Shown piece by piece: positions 34,437 through 44,412 of a stretch of 64,000 nucleotides of DNA; the stretch's first letter is position 1, and each line of letters starts with the position of its first letter. A model generated the notes under the pieces. The model was not told the DNA's origin. It worked only from the letters and a program-made list of their open reading frames with translations, and did not search any database. Made by a program: the position numbers and the translations under genes. This stretch comes from Streptosporangiales bacterium. Lineage in GTDB: Bacteria; Actinomycetota; Actinomycetes; Streptosporangiales; WHST01. The stretch is taken from NCBI GenBank assembly GCA_009379825.1, contig WHTA01000008.1, positions 1 to 64,000 on the forward strand, in the 5' to 3' direction.

Positions 34437-35915
34437 ATGGACGCGATCACCGCTGCCCTGCTCGTCGGCGGACTGCTGCTCGGCGCACTGCTGGGTGCGG
34501 CAGTCGCCGTACTGATCGCCCGGGTGCGCCACGCCCACACCGTCAGCGAGCGCGACACGCTCCGCGGCGAGCGCGACCGGTCGCGTGACGCCGAGGAACG
34601 TACGGCGGCCGCGCTACGGAAGGCGGAGAGCGAGGTGGCCGGGCTCAGCGCCACGCTCGAGGCGGAACGCCGCGCGGCGGCCGAACAGGCGGAGTTGGTC
34701 GACCGCACCATGAACGAGCGCTTCCGTGCGCTGTCGTCCGCGGCGCTCGAACAGAGCAGCAAGCAGTTCCTCCAGCTCGCCGACGAGCGGTTCAAGGAAG
34801 CCCAGACCAAGGCGGCCGGCGACCTCGACCAGCGGCGGCAGGCCGTCGAGAACATGGTGGCGCCGCTGAAGGACACGCTGACCAAGGTCGAGGGGCAGCT
34901 GCGGGAGCTCGAACAGGCGCGCGTGGCGGCGTACCACTCGCTCACCGAGCAGGTCGGGCTGGTGCGGCAGACCGGCGAGCAGCTGCGGCACGAGACCGCG
35001 TCGCTGGCCAACGCGCTGCGCGCGCCGCAGGTCAGGGGCCGCTGGGGCGAGCTGCAGCTGGAACGCATCGTGGAGCTCGCCGGCATGTCCGAGCACTGCG
35101 ACGTCACCAAGCAGGGCAACGCGACCACCGACGACGGGCAGCGCCGGCCGGACCTCGTCGTGCACCTCGCCGGCGACAAGAACGTGGTCGTCGACTCGAA
35201 GGTGCCGCTGGCCGCGTACCTGGAGGCGGTGGAGGCCACCGAGGACGCCGCGCGGACGCAGGCGCTTTCGCGGCATGCGCGGCACCTGCGCAAGCACGTC
35301 GACCAGCTGGCGGCGAAGGAGTACTGGGCGGCGTTCAGCCCGACGCCCGAGTTCGTGGTGCTCTTCGTGCCCGGCGAGGCGTTCCTCGCGCCCGCCCTCG
35401 AGCACGACCCGCAGCTGCTCGAGCACGCGATGGCCAACCGGGTGGTGATCGCCACCCCGACCACGCTGATCTCCATGCTGCGTACGGTCGCGTACACCTG
35501 GCAGCAGGCCGCGCTCACCGACAACGCCCGCGAGGTCTTCGAGCTCGGCAAGCAGCTCTACGACCGGCTCGGCAAGCTCGGCGACAAGGTCGACGGCCTC
35601 GGCCGCGCGATCGGACGCGTGGTCACCGCGTACAACGGCACCGTGGCTTCGCTGGAGACCCGGGTGCTGGTGAGCGCACGCCGGATGCGCGACCTGCAGC
35701 TGGTCGAGGGCGAGCTGCCCGCGCCGACCCCGGTGGAGGAGACACCGCGCCCGCTCGGCGCCGGTGAGCTGGTGTCGTCGGCGAGCGAGGCGAGGCAGAT
35801 CCGGCTGCTGTACGCGGACGAGGAAGACGACGACGCGGCCGACGAGCTGGGCGACGAGCGGTTCGGCGTCACCCCGCAGCACCCTGAGGAAGACCAGGGT
35901 CGGCTGGCCCACTGA
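34437..35915 (+). CDS. rmuC: DNA recombination protein RmuC
   Basis: A 492-residue protein with an N-terminal membrane helix (about 5-28), a long coiled coil (about 30-190) and the RmuC nuclease-like domain (about 195-390). Conserved segments are RGRWGELQLERIVELAGM, VVDSKVPLAAYL and FVPGEAFLAPAL. RmuC limits rearrangement at inverted repeats in E. coli. It is divergent from ychF; an acidic tail of about 25 residues ends the protein. Confidence 0.93.
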   Translation: MDAITAALLVGGLLLGALLGAAVAVLIARVRHAHTVSERDTLRGERDRSRDAEERTAAALRKAESEVAGLSATLEAERRAAAEQAELVDRTMNERFRALSSAALEQSSKQFLQLADERFKEAQTKAAGDLDQRRQAVENMVAPLKDTLTKVEGQLRELEQARVAAYHSLTEQVGLVRQTGEQLRHETASLANALRAPQVRGRWGELQLERIVELAGMSEHCDVTKQGNATTDDGQRRPDLVVHLAGDKNVVVDSKVPLAAYLEAVEATEDAARTQALSRHARHLRKHVDQLAAKEYWAAFSPTPEFVVLFVPGEAFLAPALEHDPQLLEHAMANRVVIATPTTLISMLRTVAYTWQQAALTDNAREVFELGKQLYDRLGKLGDKVDGLGRAIGRVVTAYNGTVASLETRVLVSARRMRDLQLVEGELPAPTPVEETPRPLGAGELVSSASEARQIRLLYADEEDDDAADELGDERFGVTPQHPEEDQGRLAH

Positions 35916-35998
35916 ACGGCTTCGCCGGCGCAACCGACCAGGTATTCTCGGTAACTGTCCTGGTGGGGTGACCGGCGACGACGAGGGGTTTGGAGCAC

Positions 35999-36292
35999 AT
36001 GGCCGACAACGGCAGCAACGACTGGCGGGCGCAGAGCAAGCAGGTCGCCAGCGCGTTCGCGGAGGGCCTGGGCGAGATCCGCGACGGCCTCACCGAACAG
36101 ACCGCGAAGCACGAGGACACCATCAAGTCCAAGCTGGACAAGATGACCGGGTACCTCGACGAGAAGACCGGGCACAAGTACTCGGCCAAGCTGGACAAGG
36201 CCGGCGAGCGCCTCGCCGACGGCGTCGGCAAGGTCGCCGACCAGGGCAGGGAGAGCGCCGCGAAGCGCACCGAGGACGACGACTCCCGCTGA
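35999..36292 (+). CDS. Small MT0933-like antitoxin-family protein
   Basis: A 97-residue, highly charged helical protein. The segment LDEKTGHKYSAKLDKAGERLADGVGKV (read in parts, about residues 50-75) matches the repeat of MT0933/Rv0909-like antitoxin proteins. No cognate toxin gene is adjacent. ATG 35999 has GGAG about 4 bases upstream; an in-frame TTG three codons earlier is less likely. Confidence 0.65.
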   Translation: MADNGSNDWRAQSKQVASAFAEGLGEIRDGLTEQTAKHEDTIKSKLDKMTGYLDEKTGHKYSAKLDKAGERLADGVGKVADQGRESAAKRTEDDDSR

Positions 36293-36325
36293 CGGCCGGC
36301 TGGGCTGCTGCGGCCCACCGGTCGA

Positions 36326-36994
36326 TTACCGCAGGCCGGCCTCGATGCCCCTGATCAGGATGTCGAGGGAGACCTCGAAGCCGCGGTCGTACTCGAACCT
36401 GAAACCGTCGGCGCCGACCGCCTCGGCGACCGCCGTGAGCGTCGGCGCCGAGCCCTGCGGTAGGGCGGCGACGCGTTCCAGCAGGTCAGGACCGAGGTCG
36501 AACGGCTCGCCGCCGCTCCTCGTCTCGCCGAGCAGGAAACCGTGCACGAAGTCGACCACGGTGTTGGCGGCGTCCACGACCGCCCGCGGCGGCAGCCCGG
36601 CCTGCGCCAGCGCTGCGTACAGCGGCTCACCGGCCACCGCGAGCGACTCGGCCACCGCCGCCGGGTCGGAGATGATCTGCAGCGCCAGGTTCGGGTGCGC
36701 GCGCAGGATCCGCCGGTACGCCTGCGCCGCCGCGCGCACCTGGTCCTGCCACGGCGTGCCGTCCGGCGGGACGTCCACCCGCAGCTGGGCGTAGACCCGC
36801 TCCACCAGGCCGGCGAGCACGGCGGCCTTGCCCGGCAGGTGGTGGTAGATCGACATCGGGTTGACCTGCAGGTCCGCGGCGAGGCGGCGCATGGTCAGGG
36901 CCTCGATGCCGGCCTCGTCGACGATCCGCAGCCCGGCGTCCAGGATCACCTCCCGGCTCAACCGCCGCGGGCGACCGTTGCCAGCGTCTGCCAT
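36326..36994 (-). CDS. TetR/AcrR-family regulator
   Basis: A 222-residue repressor. The N-terminal HTH (about 12-60) reads SREVILDAGLRIVDEAG and RRLAADLQVNPMSIYHHL, followed by a TetR-C type ligand-binding domain (about 75-222). It is divergent from an SDR gene, and one of two matching palindromes (36991-37005) covers its own start codon. Autorepression plus control of the SDR gene is the expected scheme; the inducer is unknown. Confidence 0.9.
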   Translation of the reverse strand: MADAGNGRPRRLSREVILDAGLRIVDEAGIEALTMRRLAADLQVNPMSIYHHLPGKAAVLAGLVERVYAQLRVDVPPDGTPWQDQVRAAAQAYRRILRAHPNLALQIISDPAAVAESLAVAGEPLYAALAQAGLPPRAVVDAANTVVDFVHGFLLGETRSGGEPFDLGPDLLERVAALPQGSAPTLTAVAEAVGADGFRFEYDRGFEVSLDILIRGIEAGLR

Positions 36995-37027
36995 ACAGCG
37001 TATGGTACCTTGCCATACACTGTATGG
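36991..37027. promoter_or_regulatory. Two identical-arm operators between tetR-type gene and SDR gene
   Basis: Two palindromes with perfect 6-base arms CCATAC-N3-GTATGG occur at 36991-37005 and 37013-37027. Their centres are 22 bases apart, about two helical turns. The first overlaps the regulator start codon and the second lies 25 bases before the SDR start. They are the most likely binding sites of the adjacent TetR-family protein. Confidence 0.88.
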
Positions 37028-37051
37028 CTGGCAGGCGCGAGGGAGGCAACG

Positions 37052-37957
37052 GTGACGCTGGCGGGCAAGGTGGCTCTGGTGGCCGGGGCGACGAGGGCGG
37101 CAGGTCGCGGGATCGCGGTCGAGCTGGGTGCGGTCGGGGCGACCGTGTACGTGACCGGGCGGACCAGCGGTTCGCACCGCTCCGAGATGGACCGTCCGGA
37201 GACCATCGAGGAGACCGCCGCCCTGGTCGACGCGGCGGGCGGCAGGGGCATCCCGGTGCAGGTCGACCACCTGGTGCCGGACGAGGTCCGGGCGCTCGTC
37301 GCCAGGATCGAGCGCGAGCAGGGTGCGCTGCACGTCCTGGTGAACAACATCTGGGGCGCGACGAAGATGGAGTGGGACAAGACGGTCTGGGAGTCCGACC
37401 TGGAGTACGGGCTGCACACCCTGCGGCTGGCCGTGGACACGCACGCCATCACCAGCCACGTCGCGATCCCGTTGCTGCTCGAGACGCCGGGCGGGCTCGT
37501 CGTGGAGGTCACCGACGGCACCGACGAGTACAACGCGATCAACTACCGGGTCTCGTTCTTCTACGACCTGGCGAAGGCGGCGAACCTGCGGATGGCCTTC
37601 GCGCTCGGCCACGAGCTGGCGCCGCGCGGCGCCACGGCGGTCGCGCTCACCCCCGGCTGGCTGCGCTCCGAGGCGATGCTCGAGGAGTTCGGCGTCACCG
37701 AGGCGAACTGGCGCGACGCGACCGAGCGGATACCGCACTTCGCGATCTCTGAGAGCCCCGCGTTCGTCGGCCGCGCGACCGCCGCGCTCGCGCAGGACCC
37801 CGACGTCGCGCGGTGGAACGGCCAGTCGCTGTCCAGCGGACAGCTGGCCAGGGTCTACGGCTTCACCGACACCGACGGCAGCCGGCCGGACGCCTGGCGG
37901 TACGTCCCCGAGGTGCAGGACGCCGACAAGCCGGCGGACACCACAGGGTACCGCTGA
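37052..37957 (+). CDS. SDR-family oxidoreductase under TetR control
   Basis: A 301-residue SDR with the nucleotide loop GATRAAGRGIA (about 10-20), NNIWGATKM near residue 97 and an active-site region in which YRVSFFYDLAKAAN supplies the Tyr/Lys pair (about 165-178). It is longer than typical 250-residue SDRs and resembles the 'SDR family' proteins often annotated as oxidoreductases of unknown substrate. GTG 37052 follows GGGAGG by 5 bases. Confidence 0.82.
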   Translation: MTLAGKVALVAGATRAAGRGIAVELGAVGATVYVTGRTSGSHRSEMDRPETIEETAALVDAAGGRGIPVQVDHLVPDEVRALVARIEREQGALHVLVNNIWGATKMEWDKTVWESDLEYGLHTLRLAVDTHAITSHVAIPLLLETPGGLVVEVTDGTDEYNAINYRVSFFYDLAKAANLRMAFALGHELAPRGATAVALTPGWLRSEAMLEEFGVTEANWRDATERIPHFAISESPAFVGRATAALAQDPDVARWNGQSLSSGQLARVYGFTDTDGSRPDAWRYVPEVQDADKPADTTGYR

Positions 37958-37963
37958 CCGGCG

Positions 37964-38926
37964 TTACGCCTGCGCCTTCTTGCGGGTCTCGCGCAGCTCC
38001 CTGGGCAGGGCGAAGAGCGTCGACTCCGACGGCGCGTCGACCTCCTGCAGGTCGCCGTAGCCGCGCTGCGCGAGCCAGTCGATCACCTCGGACACCAGCT
38101 CCTCCGGCACCGAGGCCCCGCTGGTCAGGCCGACGGTCGACACACCGTCCAGCCACGCCGGGTCGATCTCGCCGGCGTTGTCCACGAGGTACGACGCGCT
38201 CGCGCCATACGCCAGCCCGACCTCCACCAGCCGTACGGAGTTCGACGAGTTACGCGAGCCGACGACCAGCAGCAGGTCGGACTCCGCAGCGATCTGCTTC
38301 ACGGCGTTCTGCCGGTTCTGCGTGGCGTAGCAGATGTCGTCGCTCGGCGGGTCGCCGAGCTCGGGGAACCGCTCCCGCAGCGCCTGGACGGTCTCGTTGG
38401 TCTCGTCCACCGACAGCGTGGTCTGCGACAGCCACACCAGCTGCTTCGGGTCCTTGATCTCGATCGTCTGGGCCTGCTGCGGACCGTCCACGAGCACGAC
38501 GTCCTCTGGCGCCTCGCCCGCGGTGCCCTCGACCTCCTCGTGGCCCTCGTGCCCGATCAGCAGGATCTGCTTGCCCTGGGACGCGAACCGCTTGGCCTCG
38601 TTGTGCACCTTCGTGACCAGCGGGCAGGTCGCGTCGATGGTGCGGAGGTTGCGCTCGGCCGCGCCCGTGTGGACGCTCGGCGCGACGCCGTGCGCGGAGA
38701 ACACCACGAGCGCGCCCTCTGGCACCTCGTCGACCTCCTCCACGAAGATCGCGCCGCGTTCCTCGAGCGTGCGCACCACGTGCGTGTTGTGCACGATCTG
38801 CTTGCGTACGTAGACCGGCGGGCCGTACTTCTCCAGCGCGCGCTCCACGGTCACCACGGCGCGGTCGACGCCGGCACAGTAGCCACGGGGCTTGGCGAGC
38901 AGCACTCGGTTCGGGGCGTTGGTCAT
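37964..38926 (-). CDS. ispH: 4-hydroxy-3-methylbut-2-enyl diphosphate reductase (IspH/LytB)
   Basis: A 320-residue [4Fe-4S] enzyme of the MEP pathway making IPP and DMAPP. The three cluster cysteines are C17 (GYCAGVDRA), C101 (DATCPLV) and C199 ([11 protein letters not shown]), close to E. coli positions. Conserved HNTHVV, SAHGVAP and [11 protein letters not shown] segments bind substrate. It converges on the TetR-controlled SDR gene and is divergent from xseA. Confidence 0.95.
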   Translation of the reverse strand: MTNAPNRVLLAKPRGYCAGVDRAVVTVERALEKYGPPVYVRKQIVHNTHVVRTLEERGAIFVEEVDEVPEGALVVFSAHGVAPSVHTGAAERNLRTIDATCPLVTKVHNEAKRFASQGKQILLIGHEGHEEVEGTAGEAPEDVVLVDGPQQAQTIEIKDPKQLVWLSQTTLSVDETNETVQALRERFPELGDPPSDDICYATQNRQNAVKQIAAESDLLLVVGSRNSSNSVRLVEVGLAYGASASYLVDNAGEIDPAWLDGVSTVGLTSGASVPEELVSEVIDWLAQRGYGDLQEVDAPSESTLFALPRELRETRKKAQA

Positions 38927-38942
38927 GCTCCCCAGGGTAGGC

Positions 38943-40205
38943 ATGAGACGGTGTCCGTCGATGAGCCGGATGGAGACCTCGCCAGAACGCCCGGTGCCCG
39001 TACGCACCGTGGCGCAGCTGATCGCGCAGTGGGTCGGCCGGCTCGGGCGGGTCTGGGTGGACGGCCAGCTCACCGACCTCAGCCGCCGGCCAGGCTCGAA
39101 CACCGTGTTCCTCACCCTGCGCGACCCGGTCGCGCAGGTGTCGCTGCCGGTCACCTGCGCGAAGCAGCTCGTCGACGGGATCCAGCCGCCGCTGGTCGAC
39201 GGCGCCCGGGTGGTCGTGCACGCCAAGCCGGAGGTGTACGTGACCCGCGGCCGGCTGTCGCTCGCGGCGACGGAGATCCGGCCGGTCGGCGTCGGCGAGC
39301 TGCTCGCCAGGATCGAACGGCTGCGCCAGATGCTCGCCGCCGAGGGGCTGTTCGCCACCGAGCGCAAACGCCGACCGCCGTTCCTCCCCCGCCGCATCGG
39401 GCTGATCTGCGGCCGCGACTCCGCGGCGGAACGCGACGTGCTGGAGAACGCCAAGCGCCGCTGGCCGGCGGTGCAGTTCCGGGTGCAGCAGGTCGCCGTG
39501 CAGGGCACGTACGCGGCCACCGAGGTAACCGAGGCGCTGCGCCACCTCGACGCCGACCCCGAGGTCGACGTCATCATCGTCGCGCGCGGCGGCGGGTCGC
39601 TCGAGGACCTGCTGCCGTTCTCCGACGAGGGCCTGCTGCGCGCCGTGGCCGCGTGCCGTACGCCGGTGGTGAGCGCGGTGGGTCACGAGCAGGACGCGCC
39701 GTTGGTCGACCTGGTCGCCGACGTCCGCGCGTCCACGCCGACCGACGCGGCGAAGCAGGTGGTGCCCGACGTCGGCGAGCAGAGCGAGCTGATCAGGCAG
39801 CTGCGCGACCGGGCGCGGCGGCACCTCACCAGCTGGCTGGGCCGGGAGCAGGCCGCGCTGCACGCGCTGCGGTCGCGTCCGGCGCTCGCCGACCCGGTGC
39901 GGGAGCTGGACCGCAGGGAGCAGGAGGTGGTGGACGTCCGCGACCGCGCACACAGGTCGCTGCGCCACCAGCTGGACCGCGCGGCCGACGACATCAGGCA
40001 TGTGCGGGCGCGCGTGGTGGCGCTGTCGCCCGCCGCTACGCTGCAGCGTGGCTATGCCGTGGTGCAGCACGCCGACGGACGGGTGGCGGCGTCCGCGCAG
40101 CAGGTGACGGCCGGCGAGGCAGTCACCGTACGCCTGGTCGACGGCAGGTTCGACGCGACGGTGACCACGGTGGAGACGGCTGACGAGGAGCAGGAGCGGC
40201 CATGA
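38943..40205 (+). CDS. xseA: Exodeoxyribonuclease VII large subunit
   Basis: A 420-residue protein: N-terminal OB fold (about 15-115, [13 protein letters not shown]), then the exonuclease domain with [38 protein letters not shown] and SAVGHEQD, and a C-terminal coiled coil with LQRGYAVV. ExoVII degrades single-stranded DNA in both directions. ATG 38943 is used; ATGs at 38961 and 38970 are alternatives. It is coupled to xseB by a 4-base overlap. Confidence 0.94.
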   Translation: MRRCPSMSRMETSPERPVPVRTVAQLIAQWVGRLGRVWVDGQLTDLSRRPGSNTVFLTLRDPVAQVSLPVTCAKQLVDGIQPPLVDGARVVVHAKPEVYVTRGRLSLAATEIRPVGVGELLARIERLRQMLAAEGLFATERKRRPPFLPRRIGLICGRDSAAERDVLENAKRRWPAVQFRVQQVAVQGTYAATEVTEALRHLDADPEVDVIIVARGGGSLEDLLPFSDEGLLRAVAACRTPVVSAVGHEQDAPLVDLVADVRASTPTDAAKQVVPDVGEQSELIRQLRDRARRHLTSWLGREQAALHALRSRPALADPVRELDRREQEVVDVRDRAHRSLRHQLDRAADDIRHVRARVVALSPAATLQRGYAVVQHADGRVAASAQQVTAGEAVTVRLVDGRFDATVTTVETADEEQERP

Positions 40206-40477
40206 CGGACAACCAGCAGCCCGAGGCCAGCTACGAGCAGGCCCGCGCCGAGCTGGTCGAGGTCGTGCGCAAGCTGGAGGCCGGCGGCACCACTCTGGAG
40301 GAGTCGCTGGCCCTGTGGGAGCGCGGCGAGGAGCTGGCCCGCACCTGCCAGGACTGGCTGGACGGCGCCCGCGCCCGCCTCCACCAGGCCATGACCGACA
40401 CCGACCCCGACGCCGAGGAACCCACCGCCGAGGCCGACGGCGACGGCGAGGAGTCCGGCGAGGCCCCACCGTTCTAG
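40202..40477 (+). CDS. xseB: Exodeoxyribonuclease VII small subunit
   Basis: A 91-residue helical protein with the XseB core [20 protein letters not shown] and [19 protein letters not shown], then a long acidic tail. The start ATGA overlaps the xseA stop. Confidence 0.94.
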   Translation: MTDNQQPEASYEQARAELVEVVRKLEAGGTTLEESLALWERGEELARTCQDWLDGARARLHQAMTDTDPDAEEPTAEADGDGEESGEAPPF

Positions 40478-40504
40478 GGCGTGCCGCGCAACCGGCGGCA
40501 CGCC
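40478..40504. terminator. Bidirectional terminator between xseB and the AfsR-like gene
   Basis: A perfect 10-base inverted repeat (40478-40487 with 40495-40504), 7-base loop, begins immediately after the xseB stop and ends 8 bases before the 3' end of the converging regulator gene. Confidence 0.8.
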
Positions 40505-40511
40505 TACGCGG

Positions 40512-42278
40512 TCAGTCCCGCACGCCGGCCGCGTGGGCGTGCACGAGTGGGTGCATCCGGTATCGGTTGGTGCCGGTCGACTCGACCAGGTTGGCGTCGA
40601 GGAGGCGCTCCATGCTTGCCGCCACCGGGGTGAGCGGGCGGCCGGTCGCGACCGCCGCCCAGCGGACGTCGATGACCTCCGCGGGCAGCCGGCCGAGCGC
40701 GCGGAAGGTGGCCCGGTCCGCGTCGGCGAGCTGGGCGTACGACACGGCGAAGGCGCCAGCCAGCGCGCCGTCGTCGGCGTAGAGCTCGTCGAGGACGACC
40801 CGGCCACCGCCGGCCAGCCGGCGTGCCATCTCCTGCAGCGGCCACTGCGGCCGGTGCACCAGTCGGGCCGCCAGGTAGCCGAGCGCGGCCGGCAGTCCCC
40901 CGCAGGCACGTGCCAGGGTGTCGACGGTGAACGGCTCGTCCGCCGCCCGGGCGTCGCCGACCAGACCGGCGAGCAGGTCACGCGCAGGGCCGGCCGGCAG
41001 CGGCCGCAGCGGCACCACCACGTCCGGCCGTGACACGGTGAGCCGCCGCCTGCTGGTCACCAGCACGCCACAGCCGGCGCTGCCGGGCAGCAGCGCCTCG
41101 ACCTGCTGCGACCCGGCGACGTCGTCGAGCACGACGAGCAGCCGTTTACCGCCCACCCCGGACCGCCACCGCGCGGCACGCGCACCTGCGCCGGCCGGGC
41201 TCGCCGATCCCGCGCAGCAGCACGCCGAGTGCGTCGGCGACGTCCAGCGCGGCGGACGTGGCCGAGCTGGCCCGCAGGTCGCAGTACACCTGGCCGTCCG
41301 GTAGCCGTCGGCGAGCAGGCGCGCGGCACGCACCGCGAGCGCCGTCTTGCCGACGCCGGGCATCCCGTCCACCACACAGACCCTGGCGCCGGCCGCGGCA
41401 GGGGCGGGACGCAGCGCACCGAGCACCGCGGCCAGCTCCTCGTCCCTGCCGAGCAGGTCGACGCCCCGCGGCAGCGTGCACCCGACGGGTCGCCGGCCGA
41501 CCACCGGCGCGCCCAACGTGTCGTCGGCGCCACGCAGCACCGCCTCGTGCACGGTACGCAGCTCGAGACCGGGCTCCACGCCCAGCTGCTCCACCACCTG
41601 CTGCCGCGCCCGCGCGTACACGTCGAGCGCCTCCGCCTGCCGCCCGCACCGGTACAGCGCGGTCATCAGCAACCCGGTGAACCGCTCCCTGCCGGGGTGG
41701 TCGGCGCACAGCACCCGCAGCTCGGGCAGCGTCGCGCGCGCGTCGCCGGCGGCCAGGTCGAGCTCGATGCGCTCCTCCATGGCGGTCAGCCAGTACTCGG
41801 TGAGCCGGCGGCGCTGCGCCTCGAGCAGCGGCCCGGGCAGCCCGCAGTACGGCTCGCCGTCCCACAGCGCGAGCGCGTCCCGCAGCAGCTGGTGCGCCCG
41901 GTCCGGTTGCCCGTTGCGCCGCGCCTGCTGACCGTCGCGCACCAGCCGTTCGAAGCGGACGGCGTCCACGGTGCCGTCGTCGGCGTGCAGCACGTAGCCG
42001 CCCCTGACCCCCTCGATCCGGACGCCGCTGACGTCCGGCGGGCCGAGCAGCCGGTGCAGCCGGTAGACGTAGGTGGGCAGCACCTTGACCCCGGTGGGCG
42101 GCGGGTCGTCGCCCCACACGCCCGCGAGCAACGCCTCGGGCGTCGCGGGCTGGTTGAGCTGGCACAGCAACGCGCCGAGCAACGCCTGCTGCCGCGCCGG
42201 CCCGAGGTCGAGTGCCTGGTCGCCGCGCTGCGCACGCAGACAGCCGAGCGCGGCGAACCGCACGTTCCCAGGTGCCAT
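40512..42278 (-). pseudogene. AfsR/SARP-type regulator with BTAD and NB-ARC domains, internally frameshifted
   Basis: From ATG 42278 (GGGAGG about 8 bases upstream) the protein has an OmpR-like winged helix (about 1-95), a BTAD domain (about 95-245, ending VEPGLELRTVHE) and an NB-ARC ATPase with GMPGVGKTAL and KRLLVVLDD. Between those two motifs about 40 residues are read in a wrong frame: the adjacent frame gives the expected DGQVYCDLRA and ALDVADALGVLLRGIGEP. A deletion near 41300 and a compensating change near 41170-41190 restore the frame. Both ends look intact (588 residues), so partial function cannot be excluded. SARPs activate secondary-metabolite or developmental genes. Confidence 0.75.
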
Positions 42279-42415
42279 CCTGGCGCCTCCCACCACTGTT
42301 CCGTGACCTGTGGGAAGCGTCGGTGGCGGCGGTTCAGGATCGGTCCTGGCGCGGTACAGCGCATGTACAATCGCGACCTGGCCTGGCACTTCACCGTCGG
42401 ACGGAGGCGCTGCCG

Positions 42416-44327
42416 GTGCACTTCAGTGTCTTGGGTTCGTTCGAGATAACGGACGACGCGGGCACCCATCACTGTCACCGCGGAGAAGCCACAACGGCTG
42501 TTGGCCGCCCTGCTGCTGCGCGCGAACACCTGGGTCAGTGTGGACAGCCTGCAGGACGCCATCTGGCCGGAGGGCCCGCCGCGCTCGGTACGCAACAACC
42601 TGAAGACGTACGTGCACCAGGCGCGCCAGCTGTTGGCCGCCGCCGGCGACCGGGCCAGGGTGGAGAGCCGGCAGGGCTGGTACCGCATCAACGTGGACAC
42701 CGCCGAGCTGGACGCGGCCGTCTTCGAGCGCGCGGTGCACGACGGCAAGAAGGCGTTCACCGCCGGCGCCCCCACCCGCGCGGTCGACACGCTGCACGCG
42801 GGGCTCGCCGCCTGGTAGGCGAGCCGTACCCGGTGCTCGCCGACCACGTCGCGGGTGCGGAGCGGGCGCGCCTGGCGGAGCTGTGGTGGACGGCCAAGTA
42901 CACGCTCGCGGACGCGCTCGTCGAGGCGGACAGGCACGACGAGGCCGCCGCCGAGCTGCAGGCGCTGACCGTCGAGGACCCGCTGCGCGAACCCACCTGG
43001 CACCGCCTGGTGTACACCCTGCACGCGCTCGGCCGGCGCGCCGACGCCCTCGCCGCGTACCGGAAGGCCAGGCAGACGCTGGTCGCCGAGCTCGGCGTGG
43101 AACCGGGTAGCGAGCTGCGCCGCGCGCACGAACTGGTGCTCGCCGACGACGCGCCGGCCGAACCACCGGCTGCCGCCGAGCCACCGGACGCGCCCACGCC
43201 GCCGTGGGTACGCGACGACGATGCCGGGCAGCACCTGCCGGAACCGCAGCACGGCCCGCAGCGCCGCCGCGGCGCAGTGGTCGCTGCCGTGGCCGCCGTG
43301 GTCATCCTGGTGGCTGCCGTGGTCGTCGTCGGCACGCTCACCAGCAGGGACGCACCCGGCGAGGCGGGCGGCCGGCAGTCGGCGGAGGCGGTGCAGCGCC
43401 GGCCGGTGCCACCGGAGGAGCTGACCGGCGCGGACAAGGGCAAGGTGCTGTTCGGTCTCGGCAGCGACCCGGTGCAGGCCAGCAAGCACGAGCTGGTCCG
43501 CGACGCCCCCGTCGGCATGCTGACCACCTGGTACAACGGCCCGAACGACCTCACCCAGGATGAAGGCGTACAAGGAGCAGCTGGCGCCGTCGACGTACGA
43601 GGACGGGCACGCGCTGCACCTGGTGGTGGCCGCGTGGGACGAGCCGGAGCCGCTCGACACGAAGTACGGCCGCGGCTGCAGCAAGGCGTACCCGCTCTCC
43701 GAGCGGTTCACCGCGGACATGCACGAGGTGGCCCGCAACCTGGCCGGGCGCGCCGACGACCCGTCGCTGTACGTCTCCATGTTCATGGGGTTCAACACGT
43801 ACGCATGCACGAAGGACGCGTACAAGCCGGACTCGTTGAACGAGGCGTACTACAAGGCGCTGAAGGACCGCTACCTGGAAGTGCTGCGGATATTCCACGA
43901 CGAGGCGCCGAACGCACGGGTGTCACTCGGCTGGGACGGCTGGGAGGCACGCATCGACGACCGGCCGGAACGCGGCGGCGGCCCCTCCATGTTCAAGCAC
44001 TTCGCCGACGTGATGCGCAAGTCCGACTTCCAGAGCTTCGGCATGCGCGAGACCGACGGCAGCAACATGGCGAACGTCGAGGCGATGGTGACCACCCTCG
44101 GCAAGTACGGCCCGGTGATGGTCGCGTACCACCAGCCGTGGGAGGACCCACTGCCGCTGTTCGACCGCGAGGTGCGACAGCTGCTGACCGACGACGTGCT
44201 CGACACCCTCGTCGACCGCGGCCTGTTCGCGTGGAGCTTCACCGACGGCAAGCCGATGTCCAAGAGCGCACGGGTGGAGAAGTTCCTCGAGGACGCCGTC
44301 CGCACGTACGGCCGGAAGGACCGCTGA
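42416..44327 (+). pseudogene. Membrane-anchored SARP-glycosidase fusion, frameshifted (CadC-like layout)
   Basis: Read through three frameshifts this is one gene of about 636 codons. GTG 42416 begins a SARP winged helix (FSVLGSFEI; after a 1-base shift near 42464, EKPQRLLAALLLRANTWVSV and RNNLKTYVHQARQLL). A BTAD domain follows (shift at about 42818, then GEPYPVLADHV to VEPGSELRRAHELV). Next come a Pro-rich linker, a transmembrane helix (about 43264-43340) and an extracytoplasmic domain. After a shift near 43555 this domain reads KAYKEQLAPSTYEDGHALHL to the stop at 44327 and looks like a TIM-barrel glycoside hydrolase. DNA-binding inside and sugar-like sensing outside is a CadC/ToxR-type plan. 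The shift points carry plausible single-base indels, so recent decay or sequence error is likely. Confidence 0.65.
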
Positions 44328-44412
44328 CACCAGCCGCTTCAGCGTGACACCACCGCGATTTCATCGGCGCTCCCTAGCGTCCGGGACATCACCTGGACGA
44401 GAGGGGACGACA

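Noticed and set aside
36542-37051. Upstream extension of the TetR-controlled SDR gene
   Set aside because: The in-frame extension is antisense to the tetR-type gene; GTG 37052 with GGGAGG is the clear start.
38540-40183. 547-codon plus-strand frame over ispH and xseA
   Set aside because: It is out of frame with xseA and antisense to ispH; both of those are unmistakable genes.
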